Shown: one piece after another, positions 10,937-21,899 of the stretch | Layout: every line of letters starts with the position of its first letter | Numbering within the stretch: position 1 is the first letter of the stretch | Origin: Calliopum simillimum | Taxonomy: Eukaryota > Arthropoda > Insecta > Diptera > Lauxaniidae | DNA: 64,000 bases | Reading direction: 5' to 3' | Assembly (NCBI GenBank): GCA_951812925.1 | Contig: OX638371.1 | Location: forward strand, 113,731,124-113,795,123 | Position numbers and translations under genes: made by a program | The notes under the pieces: generated by a model | The model's database searches: none | The model's input: only the letters and a program-made list of their open reading frames with translations | What the model was told of the DNA's origin: nothing

Positions 10937-12518
10937 CGGATCCGGGATTCGGATTCAGGACGCCAAAGTTCCTAGGAAACACATAGTCTGGTCAAAACGC
11001 CATGACATTCTTTTTTGTAAACATGTGTTACTAACCCAATATCTTTTATAAAAAAAGTAAATTAAAATAAATACTACGAGTATTGAAATTTGCTGTGATT
11101 TTGATAGCAAAAGAATTAATTGGTTGAACTTTTAAAAACTGACAATGAAACTAAATTTCATAACATCATTTTTAGCTCATGATTACAAAGAATTCAAACT
11201 TACCTCATCAAAGTAGAATCTCGACAGTTAATCTTTTTGATTTTTTTTCGCATAATTTAATTTGAAAAATTTCAATGTAAATTAAATTTACACGCTATAC
11301 CATCAAGTCATTGCCACAAAATATAAAGTCAAAGAAAATTTCGAAAATTCTCAGTATTATCAAATAAAAATACAAAAAAAAGAAGAAAAATCTGCAATGC
11401 TACAGAGTGATGAAATGCCTCAATCAACATTTTATCTTTTCCGCTGCTGAACATCTTCGTTTTGTATCGCTTTAATTTAATTCGCAGAATTTCCACATAA
11501 AAGAATTCTTCCATTTAATGAAGTTAAAAATTTTTCTCATTTTCCTCAATGACTCTTTGCAAAGTGCGCGCGCTTCAAAATCAATTGTATTTATTTTTGA
11601 ATTTTTCTATTTCAATCTTTTAGAACTCTCATTAATTTTAAAATCCATTGTTTGCTGCATGAAGCGCGCGTCACGCTAACTACGCGCTGCGACCTTCTTT
11701 GTGGCAGCATCCATCGACAGCCAATGCATAATTAATTGGACTCCTCCTAAAATTCCATTCACAGACTTGGTCTTGGCTTTTGTTAACTTTTCGCTGTGCT
11801 AATGCTGCTCTGCTCACTGTGTCCATTTTCTTAATTTCCTTTGGTTTTTTTGTTTTTGCTCCTTTCATTCCAAGAATAATTGTAGAAATAACTTGGTATA
11901 TACGAACACACTTGCAACTTCTTTCGAGAAATGAAAGCAATTAATTTCTCTTTTTCAATATGCCAGTGCCAGCGTCATAAAGCGTTGCAGTTGTGTGCAG
12001 CCCATTTTTTTGGATTTAAATTGTGGACTCTGCAGGGAGGAGACTTTAAAAATGTAAAATTTTTTCCATTTTTATTTAAAACTAAAATTTGAATTCGTAT
12101 GTTGAGAGTGATTAAATAAGGGAAAAATCGATAGAATTTTGATAAATCGAATATAAAAACGATATCAATACAGATAGAAGGTTATGCAAGTGCCAACACA
12201 CCCTCAGGAGAACGTGTGTCATTGCCACTTATACGCAATCGAATATCTTGAGAGCAAGACTGAAATTCAGCTTAAGAACTTTCTCTATCGTTGACATTAC
12301 TGGCAGTGCCATTCATTGTAGACTGCCAACAAAGATTCTGGGCCTGAAGGCCGTCCTTTTCCAATTCACGTGCCTTCAAACTTTTTACGTTTTTATGCTG
12401 CTGTTATGAGCCTGATCTAGAGTTATTTTTTTCAACTTTTAGCTGCTTGGAGTGCTGTTTTGGAAATATGGCCCGTTGACCTTTTAGTTTGTGTGACAAT
12501 AATGCTTTCAACTATGGT
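10937..12518. other. Spacer, no gene recognised
   Basis: AT-rich, with a poly(T)/poly(A)-rich centre. A good splice donor (GAG|GTAAGT) occurs on the minus strand near 11203, preceded by a short open frame, but nothing identifies it as an exon. The open frames at 11329-11514 and 11680-11940 (minus) have no recognisable features. Confidence 0.4.
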
Positions 12519-13705
12519 GAACCGGGAGATACGGCACCTTTTTTTTAAACTGCTATAAAATCTGAATTAAAAGATATTTTTGAAGGAACTAAACACAAAT
12601 TTATTGCGCAATAAATTCAAAACAAAGGAAAAAATACTTCGACTAAATTAAAATTTATTGCGAATGTGTTTTTTTCCACTTTAAATGGCACCATATGTAG
12701 TCACATGAAATATGTAACTTTCATGCAACAATTTTCGCAACAAAAACTTAAAACCTACATAGGGTACCAAATCACCCGATACTAAGGATTATATGGCACC
12801 ATATCATGAGTGATTTGGTACCCTCGGTAGCTTTTAAGTTTTTGTCGCATTTTTCACGTGACCACATACGGCACATTGCGCATTATCTGGTTTAAAGATT
12901 TGTGCACAGTTCACATCCAACTTGATGGGTATTCATCTTGGAGTAAAGTACTTTTTTACCTTCATCTGAAGGGGCATAACCAGTAACCACTACGTTTGTA
13001 AGTTCTCTTCTTTGGAACCACGTTGCATTGGTTGTGTTTTTTTTGGCTTCAAATTTTTCTTTTTCTGCTGGACCATATTATCAAAAGACCTTAAAATTCT
13101 TGCCTTTTATTTTCTTATGTTTAGCTTATAGTTTTTCGATGTCCTTGGTATGCGCGAGATTTTACTTACCACCAGTTCTGCGGTATGTCACTTGTATTCA
13201 AAAGGTTTTCTAAAACATTAAAGAAAACCTCAACTTAATCAGGCTAAAATAAATTGAAGGATGTACCTGATTAAAATTCTGCGATTCTGGAGTGACTGTA
13301 CGTTTACTCGCTTCAAATTTGTACTCCCTAATATGATGTAACATAGAAAGGGAGAAATGGCACCGTAACCATATCACTCTCAGTAATTGAATGCCATTTC
13401 CCCATTTTGGGTATACGCCGAATAAAAGTGCCGCTGTACATGCAACCGCTTCATACTTGTACTCCCAAATATCTTATAACATGGAAAGGAGGAAATGGCA
13501 CCGAAACAAAATCGTCCTCAATAATTTCTCCTATACAAAAAAAAGTCAGCCGTTTACTTCCCGAATTGTTTTTAAAAAATCCCGTATGCAAGTAACTAAA
13601 GCGACTGCAAAGTCCATATTCGAATGCTACGGAAGCTGTAAGTATTGAAATAAAAAGGGTGCCACATCACTTGGTGGTGCCATATTACCTGGGGGTGTCT
13701 CTCGG
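12519..13705 (+). mobile_element. GATATGGCACC-family element, copy A
   Basis: It starts ACCGGGAGATACGGCACC and ends ...GGTGCCATATTACCTGGGGGTGTCTCTCGG; the two ends are imperfect inverted repeats around GGGAGATATGGCACC. Copy B (16889-18054) is the same element in the opposite orientation. They share 'AACTGCTATAAAATC', 'TTTTTGTCGC...GTGACCACATA' and 'ATTCGAATGCTA(C/T)GGAAGC' near the far end. The 85-codon frame at 13391-13648 ends in a block similar to one in copy B (IFECYGSCKY/IFECYESCNY), but upstream the frames do not align, so I do not call it a gene. It is a non-autonomous DNA element of unknown superfamily. Confidence 0.65.
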
Positions 13706-15100
13706 CTTTGCCTTATGTAAAGTGTAACCTTTCCGGATTTTACTATAATGTTTATAGTTTATAGGAAGAACATGTTAAGTAACAACTTTGTAATTCTGAG
13801 ATTATCAGGATTTTATAGGTTACCGATTTTAGTGCATAGGACTGATTGTGAAGCTTAAACTAAGTATAACTTTGTAGGTCTTTCAAGGCTGGAGAATCAA
13901 TCAATTATCTCAAAATCCCAAAAAAATTCTACCAAATATCACGCTCCAAATACAAAGTATGACTTTTCTTAATATCAAAATTGCAATTTTCTAATTTTCT
14001 CTATTAAAAGTACCTCATCATGTAACTAATTTCGATGGCCTTCAAAATTGCAATTGCAACAGAAGCAGCGCCAAGGAATTGCAATTGAATATAGGGCGGA
14101 GAGGAGCTGAGCGGCGGCATGGACGTGTTCAATTCAAAGCTACAAACTTAATTTGCTTCAATTAAAGTAACATTTGGTACACTTCCTTGCCATTGTGTTC
14201 ACCGCACACAATTAAAAGCGCACACTGAACACTGACGACCTTCGTTCAGCTGTCAGATTCACTCTCTCAGTTTGCTGGTGCAGAGCATTCGGTCGAACGG
14301 CTGCTGTAAGTTTGCTTGTGGGTGTCCCAATCGGTTGTGTGCGGTTCTTGGACGTAGCATCAAGGAAGTCTCTTTTGTTTAAAATTGTGGTCGACGTGGT
14401 TTTTTTCTTCAGCTTTTCTTGTTAGCACTTAAAGAAAACAGAAAAAACAAATCGACCAGCAGCTTTTTTCTTTTGCTGCTACTAAGTACGTGTGTTGCCA
14501 TTGTAAGTGGTTGGTAGTAAGTAGCCACAAAATGAAAACCACTTAATTTTCTCATCTCATCACTTCATTTATTTTATTTGTTGTTGTTGTTGTTGTTGTT
14601 GTTGTTGCTGAGTTATCATCTTATTTCATTTGTTGTAATCCTTTTGGATTTTGTTGTACGAATTTTTCATTTATTGGCATTCCAAGTTTTTATCGATGTT
14701 ACTTTTTTTTTGTCCTTTTTTGTTTTGCTCGTTTGTTTTTCTTCCGTTCTGCTGCTTTTACTTTTATTTCTTGTACTCTAATGGTTTTTCATGTTTCCTC
14801 TTGTGTTTCATTTCCGTGATAAAGTTTTTGTTATTTTATTTTTTTTTTGTATTTTCTGTAGGCTTTTATTCACTTTTATTTTGTTTCCTTTGTTCAAAGG
14901 ACATGCATTGAATATTTATGTTACATATTTATGAGTAGTTTTGTAGTCATGGGATAATGCTGGTCGGCGTTTCTTTCGCCATTGTTGCTGCTTTACTGGC
15001 TTAACATACAAAATACTTAATACCTGTGTACCATTTAAAGTAAAGTTATCGAATGGTGTATTAATGAGGAACTCAAAATTTTTGTATCATCTCAAGGTAT
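13706..15100. other. Spacer with possible TATA-less promoter and first exon
   Basis: The segment 14215-14340 is less AT-rich than its surroundings. It has initiator-like TCAGTT (14267-14272), GGTCG (14291-14295) and a GTAAGT donor at 14306. It could be a 5'UTR exon on the plus strand, which would fit the plus-strand coding exon at 48 kb, but spacing of the core elements is not canonical. Downstream are a (TTG)n microsatellite (14578-14610) and T-rich sequence whose hydrophobic open frames are artefacts of composition. Confidence 0.25.
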
Positions 15101-15560
15101 GAAATTCTAAGCGCTTCTTTACCAAGCACATTTATAGCGCTTGTTCGCATAGAAATTTCGAAACACTTACAGAATGATTTTTTGTTAAGGCTGCAGTAAG
15201 CATTCAAATATAAAATTCTGTTTAGAGCGACATGTTTGTTTCAACATTTGAGCAGTATTTAAAAAAGAGAAATCTGTTGAATGTACAAATTTTACACACA
15301 AGTTTGCTATTGACTCAGGTTCGATTCCCAGCTTAGATGATTTTTTTATTTTTTTTATTATATTTTTCTATTTTTTCAGTCATTTTTTCAGATTTTTTTA
15401 AAAATTCAGCTGCGTTTGGAAAGGATAGCTCTTATGGGGAAAAAGAAGCACTTCAGAAGGTTATTTAAAGCGCTTTTTTTCCCCCTGGGATGTGTGTAAA
15501 TTTGGTCTGAGATGCTTGAAAAGCGGTCTAAGCACTTTATAAGACAAAAACAATGCTTTT
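15100..15560 (+). repeat. Fragment with tRNA-like T-arm motif and oligo(T)
   Basis: 'CAGGTTCGATTCCCAGC' (15316-15332) is followed by long T-runs, as in the foldback element at 5610-7009. AGCGCTT blocks flank it at about 15110 and 15468. It may be a diverged relative of that element. No A box is visible, so I do not call a tRNA. Confidence 0.3.
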
Positions 15561-15858
15561 AGAGCAAGGATTCTCAACCGATTTTGTCGCGCCTCACTTT
15601 TCAAGTCCTTTACACCCTTAGAGTTTTAATAGCAATAGGTCAATGTTTGTGTAACCGATTAAAATTTGTGTTGAAATCTTCGATTTTTTTGAAAATTTGT
15701 GAAAAGTTAGTATTTGACATTCATGTGACTGTGGTAAAATGATTTTCCGAAATTCTACAAAAATCCAAGATGGCGGCTATAGGAATTTCGATGCAACTTT
15801 TGGATACTGACATATTTATAATAAAAAATTCTTGTTGTCCTTAAAAACGCTTTTAAAC

Positions 15859-15864
15859 TTTATT
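15859..15864 (-). terminator. Poly(A) signal of the 15903-16215 gene
   Basis: AATAAA on the minus strand, 39 bp beyond the TAA at 15903. Confidence 0.5.
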
Positions 15865-15902
15865 TAAAAATCACATTTTGTCATAGTTCTGGTATATGGT
15901 AT

Positions 15903-16215
15903 TTAACGCAACAAATATGAAGCGCTGTAAGGATATGCAGAGTAGGCGGCAGCATAAGGTGAAGTGGCAACATAAGGCGAGGCATATGAAGCATAGTAAG
16001 GTGATGCATAGGCAGCAGTGTAGGGTGCAGCATAGGCAGCGGTGTAGGGTGCTGAATATGCCAAAGGAGCAACAATTCCCGGTTTAGCAGCAGCCAAAGC
16101 GAAGATGGCCAAGAAACACAGAGTGAACTAAGAAAAAAATATTTTGATTAATGCATTGTTATTAATTTATTACTAATATTATATATTTCAAAAACAAACT
16201 TACAAATTTAAACAT
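15903..16215 (-). CDS. Small secreted Ala/Tyr/Pro-rich protein (78 aa, two exons)
   Basis: Exon 1 is 16204-16215 (ATG TTT AAA TTT). The intron is 16128-16203 (76 bp, GTAAGT...TTCTTAG). Exon 2 is 16127-15903 with TAA. The protein begins MFKFFTLCFLAIFALAAAK (signal peptide), then PGIVAPLAYSAPYTAAYAAP. It has two APYTAAYA units against three in the 7452-7786 copy, followed by SPYYASYASPYVATSPYAAAY and the conserved SAYPYSASYLLR end. The shorter length is explained by loss of a repeat unit. The first exon, splice phase and C-terminus are the same in all family members, which argues for recent tandem duplication. Secretion is a safe inference; the role is unknown. Confidence 0.85.
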
Positions 16216-16276
16216 TTTGTTATGTTATTTTTGGAGTTCTCAGAAGTACTGATATCTTTCTCGAACTAGTGTCGAA

Positions 16277-16284
16277 CTTATATA
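16277..16284 (-). promoter_or_regulatory. TATA box and initiator of the 15903-16215 gene
   Basis: Minus strand TATATAAG. ATCAGTA has its A at 16250, 34 bp from the first T of the box, the same spacing as at the other intact copies. The 5'UTR is about 35 bp. Confidence 0.65.
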
Positions 16285-16888
16285 CTTAATTCTTACCTTT
16301 CCGTAAAAGTGATATGTGCATTGCAATTCTTAAACTTTTTTTAATGTAACTATTAAGTAAGTTATAAATAAAATACACAAGTGAATGAAACAAGTCACGT
16401 TGCTTTTGAGGAGGTCAGGTAATAAATAATATATCGTCTTTGATCGTGAACATAGTTGTTGACCAAAATTTTAAATTTATTTTTATTTTACTATGGAATC
16501 GGAAGTAGGTTTGAATATATTAGATTCATTATACGAGTATTACCTTTGACTTAATTAATGTATTCTGTAGGCAGACCCCATTAAGAAACCATGAGAAGTT
16601 TTACTTCACTTAAGCTAGAGTTTGAAACAATCGTTTGCATATACTTACTTATGTACAAATAAGAAATAAAAGGGAAATAAGTAAATTAACAAAAATAAGC
16701 AATGCTGGTCCGCTTAGGACCATGTTTCATATTATTTTTTGTACATTCAAAATGATCAAATTGTTGTTGTTTCAAATAAAAGGCCAAAAATTAATATTAA
16801 GAGCGTAAAATATGATGTTGGCATTGACGAAATAATTAGGTACACTATGCCTTTTCAAGGAATCAAACAGAGTACTGCTAATAGAGTA

Positions 16889-18054
16889 AACCAGGGAGAT
16901 ATGGCACCCCAAATGAAATGGCACCACAAATAACATGGCATCCCAAATGATATGGCACCCCCAAATGATATGGCACCCCAAATGATATGGCACCCTAAAT
17001 AATATGGCTCCCTTAAATTATATAGCACCCTAAATGATATGGCACCCTAAATGATATGGCACCCTAAATGATATGGCACCCTAAATGATATGACACCCTA
17101 AATGATATGACTCCAAAATGACATGGCACCCAAATGATATGGTACTCCAAATGAAATGGCACCCCAAATGAAATGGCACCCAAATGATATGGCACCCTTT
17201 CAATTTCAATAATTGCAGCTTTCATAGCATTCAAATATGGCCCAAGTTTGATTAATTGCGCGAGAGACTTCGTAGTAAATAGTTTGTTGAACTGTAGTTG
17301 CTTTAAGTACTTTTATGCGGAATTTAAAAAAAATGGGAATGTAAACGATTGACTTTTTTTTGCATATTTTTCGAGAGGCAACAAAGCGGTGAGAACAGTT
17401 ATGTAATGTATAAATCAAAATAAACAGAATTGAAAGTGATTTCGTTTTTGAATGAATACGAGCGCGAGTGAACAACGTGTTCATTCGTTTTGTGGCACTT
17501 TTTTGCGGTATGTACCAAAAAGGATTAAGGGAACCCAATTACTGAAGGTGATATGGTTTGGGTGCCATTTCTCTCTTTGCATGTTATAAAAAGGTTCCTT
17601 TTCAATTTTTATCTGATAAATTTGATGTTTTCGCTTATTAAAAAGCTCTGTGAAATCGCGACTGTACCGAAGATTTCTAAAAAACTTAAAGCCAAGAATT
17701 CTAACGTCTTCTGACAATTTGGTTCAAAAGAAAAAGAAAAACTTTAAAGCGGTAAGCACATCCAATACAACGAAGAAGAATAGGACCAACACTTTCGTTT
17801 GCAGGTTTGTATTTACTAAATATGCTTCTTCCAATGAAGGTGAAGAACGACGATTCGATCCAATGTGTATTATGGTATATGTGGTCACAAAATATGTACA
17901 TCATCTTATGTCAATTCTGGCAACAAAAAAAAAGCCTTTTAGTGTGCCAAATAGTGCCATACACCCCATAGCCACGGGTGATTTGGAATTTTGGAACACC
18001 TACTATTCCGATTTTATAGCAGTTCAGCAAAAAAGCTGCCATATCTCTCGGGTT
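16889..18054 (-). mobile_element. GATATGGCACC-family element, copy B
   Basis: This is the reverse-complement relative of copy A. On the minus strand it starts near 18054 with CCCGAGAGATATGGCAGC and runs through 'AACTGCTATAAAATCGGAAT'. It ends near 16889 at ACCAGGGAGATATGGCACC (plus). Its 3' end carries a 17-bp minisatellite (16895-17197). The open frames at 17206-17538 (minus) and 17650-18090 (plus) overlap the element and have no domain. It lies between two divergently oriented members of the small secreted protein family. Confidence 0.65.
16895..17197. repeat. 17-bp minisatellite ATGATATGGCACCCTAA
   Basis: About 17-18 units of ATGATATGGCACCCCAA with small variants (ATGAAATGG, ATAATATGG, CCCTTAAAT). 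The unit is the terminal motif of the host element, so the array is an amplification of its end. Confidence 0.9.
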
Positions 18055-19212
18055 CAAACTGTGGGTAATTTCGAACATAAAAAAAATTAAATTATATATT
18101 TTTTCGCTGTGAACCTTTCCTTTGTTAAATTTGCTTTTAAGCCATAGAACGTTATCCAGGTAAAAGTTATAACCAAATATTTCTATCTATTCCGATTTCG
18201 CTCTAATCGTTTTATACGTCTTATATGGAAATCATTAAAATCTTTTCAGTTCCTCAACATTTTTTATACAAATCTTATGCAATGAAAGAATAAAAAAATG
18301 TAATAATTATCACAATCTTTCACTTTTCTCATCAAAAAAAAGTTTTCCATTTAATTTGTCAAAAAATGCAAAAAAAGAAGACAAACTGTCACAACACTCA
18401 GGTCACGTTAGTCACGCCAACAAGCATTACAGTCAATAAACCAACCAACTGACGCTTTACAATTACAAGCTGTCAAAACAAGACGACGTTCATTGCATAC
18501 AAAATGAAGTCTCGACCTGGAAATTTGAGTTACTTGGTCAGTAAAGCAAAATTTTACAATAACAACAAAAGCCAGTTCCAAAGGGCAGTGGGTGGGTGGT
18601 GGCACTGCTGCCAGAAGCATGAGTTTGCGTTTTCGGCTTGGGCTGCACGTGGTGGGTGCCAACTTTTTGGTCAGGTTATGAAATTTTGATTTGTTTTTTG
18701 TGTGTTTGCATTTAAGAATTTTAGAAAACGATATGCCAACAAAGAAAAAAACAACAACAACAATTTGTGCTGTGACAAGAAAATTACTTAATTGATGACA
18801 ACAAAGCAAATAATAGCAACAACAGCAACAACAACAAATAGAAGGTAACAATATCGATTTGTTTGGACAACATAGACCTGATTTCTGGCACAATGAACGC
18901 CATCATGGACATTCCATACAACACACATGAGGTTACATAAATAAATAAAATACTTGAAATATCGATTGTTTTGCATTTGTTTCAAAAGATTTTACTGAAT
19001 TGGTTTTTATTCATTTGTTTATTTTTTTTTTGTAGTGGTGCAAACCTTCCGCAATAATTAAAACATTGCACGTTGCCAAAATTTAAAAAAAAAAAAAAAA
19101 AAAAAAATTGCTACTGAAGGTTCCATGTTGATTCTTTTAGGTTTTATATATCTAAAGTTATTTTATACCACGTACATGTTTTCAGTTTTGCCAATATCAA
19201 ATTGAACTTTTG
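18055..19212. other. Spacer, no gene recognised
   Basis: AT-rich, with CAA-rich patches (18750-18840) and a long A-run (19084-19107). The overlapping frames at 18408-18893 (minus) and 18504-18689 (plus) are shadows of each other and show no domain. Confidence 0.4.
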
Positions 19213-19220
19213 TATAAATA
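19213..19220 (+). promoter_or_regulatory. TATA box of the 19302-19645 gene
   Basis: TATAAATA. An AACAGTC initiator-like motif lies about 33 bp downstream (near 19246), giving a 5'UTR of roughly 55 bp. Confidence 0.6.
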
Positions 19221-19301
19221 TGTCTCTTTGTCGTGTTTATACCAACAGTCTTATTCCTTCAATTGCTAAGTAACTACTTTAAAAAAACAATTCTCAACAA
19301 A

Positions 19302-19645
19302 ATGTTTAAATTTGTAAGTTTTTTATTTAACATCAATCAAACCGAATTGCACTTAATGCCGTCGCAATAATTTTTCATTTCACATACATATAGTTCGTTT
19401 TGTGCTTCTTGGCCATCTTCGCTTTGGCAGCTGCTAAACCAGGAATTGTTGCTCCTTTGGCATACTCAGCACCCTACACCGCTGCCTATGCTGCACCCTA
19501 CACCGCTGCCTATGCTGCACCCTACACTGGCGCCTATGCAGCGTCACCTTACTATGCTTCATACGCTTCGCCTTATGTTGCCGCTTCACCTTATGCTGCT
19601 GCCTACTCTGCATACCCATACAGCGCTTCATATTTGTTGCGTTAG
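19302..19645 (+). CDS. Small secreted Ala/Tyr/Pro-rich protein (87 aa, two exons)
   Basis: Exon 1 is 19302-19313 (ATG TTT AAA TTT, MFKF). The intron is 19314-19393 (80 bp, GTAAGT...TATAG). Exon 2 is 19394-19645 with TAG. The signal peptide MFKFFVLCFLAIFALAAA is followed by KPGIVAPLAYS, three APYT(A/G)AYAA units, then SPYYASYASPYVAASPYAAAY and SAYPYSASYLLR. It is the only family member here on the plus strand, divergent from the 15903-16215 copy with element copy B between them. All parts of a complete gene are visible: TATA, initiator, splice sites and AATAAA at 19710. Function is unknown; abundant expression in secretory or epidermal cells would fit the compact promoter. Confidence 0.88.
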
Positions 19646-19709
19646 ATAAACCTCAGATGAAAAATAATTTTTGGAATTCATGAATGACTTCGTTTCCTGC
19701 CATGTGTTA

Positions 19710-19715
19710 AATAAA
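19710..19715 (+). terminator. Poly(A) signal of the 19302-19645 gene
   Basis: AATAAA 65 bp beyond the stop, with a second AATAAA-like ATAAAA nearby. Confidence 0.55.
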
Positions 19716-19719
19716 AACT

Positions 19720-20984
19720 TTTAAAATAAACTACACAAAAGCTCAATCGTTTTTATTTTTCTTTATTGTTGCTGCACTACTAAATAGTTCGACTTTTAAA
19801 ATGGTTCTGTCTTACCGTGGGTTTACCCGAAGAGCTGATCGAAAAATTTTTCTTCAGAATTTAATCGTATCCGATCTATCCAATCAATTGCTTTTATCCC
19901 TTGCAAACTTTAGTGAGGAGGCTTTTTTGTGCTTTAGTATACAGGATTTAAACGTGAAGGCTACGAAGCTTCTGGTAGGTGATAGAGGAAACCTAGGCCA
20001 ACGAAAAGAAAAGACACAATAACCAGTTATTTGACCGTTATCATTTTTCAACTAAATGCTGCACAGTGGTCTAGAATGCTGTTCTAGCTGATCAAAACTC
20101 TTCCTTGTTATTTTTTATAAAAAAAAAAAATAGTTATATCACGATAAAATTGGTGTCGCTAATCACGAATTTGGTATCAACTTTTTTCAAAATTTAGTAA
20201 TGGATCCAAAATGTCGGACAATTTTCTTAAAATATTATTATATTACGACAAAATTGTGGCTAGATGGGTTTTTGAGCTCGCTGATTCCAAATTATAGATA
20301 AAATTTTTCGAAAACAAAATGGCGGACAATTTCGAACTATATAGATATATATCATATATATCCTTGATCCGATCACTCCTATTTTCAGCTTAAAGCTAGA
20401 TGATACCGATTGTATTTATCTTAGATATGAAGTATTATTGTCGTATATCAAATATTCCTAAAGTTATGGCGATTTAAAATTTCTGGCCGTATGAAAGGGG
20501 GGTGTGTCCTTGACCTAATCATGCCCATTTTCAACAAATAAATAGATGCTACCAATATACAATTTCAGATATCGAATTTTATTACTTTACCTCAAACATA
20601 TATTAGTTTTAAGAAACTGGAGCGTTGCAAGTAAAACTCGTAGTAGTCCAAAAAGCGGTATGAAGCGGGAGACAGATAAATGCACAAAAACGGAGGACCG
20701 CATATTACACACGTAAATAATCGAGCCGTTGCAACTCCATAAAACTTTTTAGTTATAATACACAGAGTGCAAAATTCGTAAATTTGGGAAATGAAATTAG
20801 CGATTTTTTGTGATAATCTGGATATCCTTTTTATATTGAAAGAAACTAGTATTTTAGTACGCAAATCTTCAGCTTCAGAAATGGCATTATTTCTTGGTAT
20901 TCTGTTACTTGAAATATCTCTACTTAAAATTTATGCAAAAAAAATTATAACTTCAAGCAAGGATATCTCGAAATCCTGCAGATA
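19720..20984. other. Spacer containing an old dispersed repeat
   Basis: The part 20140-20600 has paired motifs such as AAAATGGCGGACAATTT/AAAATGTCGGACAATTT and ATATATCCTTGATCC/GTGTCCTTGACCTAATC. It looks like diverged repeat DNA. The 73-codon frame at 19801-20022 has no recognisable feature. Confidence 0.35.
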
Positions 20985-21640
20985 AAGGGTTTTTGAATAA
21001 GAGCGCTACAAAAGTTTTTTTAAATAAAACAAAAACGGTTTTGGATATCAATGAAATTTTTTATTCCTGTGAAAGTACATGCGATGCCATTATGTATGGT
21101 ACTTGATTTCTTTTGCATGGTCACCACGGGCACGCTTGCAGAAATCCAGACGCGGAAACCAATTTTCGATAGTTTTCAAGCATAAATCGGCCGATACTGC
21201 TGCAATTTCACGATCGATATTCGTACGAAGTTCATCAATCGTCGCTGGCTTGTTGGCATAGACCATAGGCTTGACGTAGCCCCACAGGAAATAGTCTAAC
21301 GGAGTCAAATCGTACGACCGAGGCGGCCAATCGACTGGGCCATTTCGTGAGATAACACGTTCACCAAACTTGGTTTTCAATAAATTGATTGTGACTTTCG
21401 CTGTGTGGCTTGTGGCGCCGTCCTGTTGAAACCACATATTGTCCAAGTCCATATCATCCGATTCGGGCCAAAAATATTCGGTTATCATTGAACGGTAGCG
21501 ATTCCCATTCACAGTAACGTGCCGGTCTTGATCATCACGGAAGAAGAACGGTCCAATGACGCCGCCGGCCCATAAACCGCACCAAACCATAATTTTTTCC
21601 TTATTCTTTTCAAAGAAAAACAACCCTACATCGAAAGAGC
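20985..21640 (-). mobile_element. 5'-truncated mariner-type transposase, DD41D (rosa-like)
   Basis: The minus-strand frame 21668-21090 carries the C-terminal half of an IS630/Tc1/mariner transposase: VWCGLWAGGVIGPFFF, then NMWFQQDGATSHTA with the second catalytic Asp (residue 83 of the frame) and PLDYFLWGYVKP with the third (residue 125). Exactly 41 residues separate them. That spacing is the mark of the DD41D group that includes rosa elements, first described from tephritid flies. The helix-turn-helix region and the first Asp are absent, and homology starts abruptly near 21600, so it cannot be active. The C-terminus (HAKEIKYHT, stop) is intact. A possible end of the element lies near 20987 (AAGGGTTTTTGAATAAGAGC). 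Confidence 0.85.
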
Positions 21641-21840
21641 TCTCTAAAGGAATAATGGGGGTTTTCAAAAATTTTTAATCTTAATACTCAAAAACAAATT
21701 TCTAAAAGTTGTATAAATTTTTCATTAAGAAAAACTGTACTACAAAAAAAAAAAAAAAACAAATTAAATATATTAAGTAACTTTTCCAATTTTTATTGCT
21801 AAAAAAATTCTTTTTTTTTTTAAATTTATCATAATGCTAA

Positions 21841-21866
21841 TTTTTTTTCTTTCTTTTCAGGTGAGT
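21841..21866 (+). promoter_or_regulatory. Candidate recursive splice site (ratchet point)
   Basis: A 20-base stretch of T and C ending TTTTCAG (21841-21860) is joined directly to GTGAGT (21861-21866). A 3' splice site fused to a 5' splice site with no exon between is the consensus of the zero-length exons used for recursive splicing of large fly introns. If real, a plus-strand transcript crosses this point, and the nearest plus-strand coding exon I see is at 48 kb. It could also be a chance match in T-rich DNA. Confidence 0.45.
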
Positions 21867-21899
21867 TTTTATAAATTGCTACAACTCCAAAAAAAAAAA

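Noticed and set aside
15310..15345. Possible tRNA gene from the GGTTCGATTCCC motif
   Set aside because: Only a T-arm-like piece is present; there is no A box or foldable cloverleaf upstream.
17206..18090. Open frames of 110 and 146 codons
   Set aside because: They lie within element copy B and, apart from a ten-residue block shared with copy A, do not align in frame between copies.
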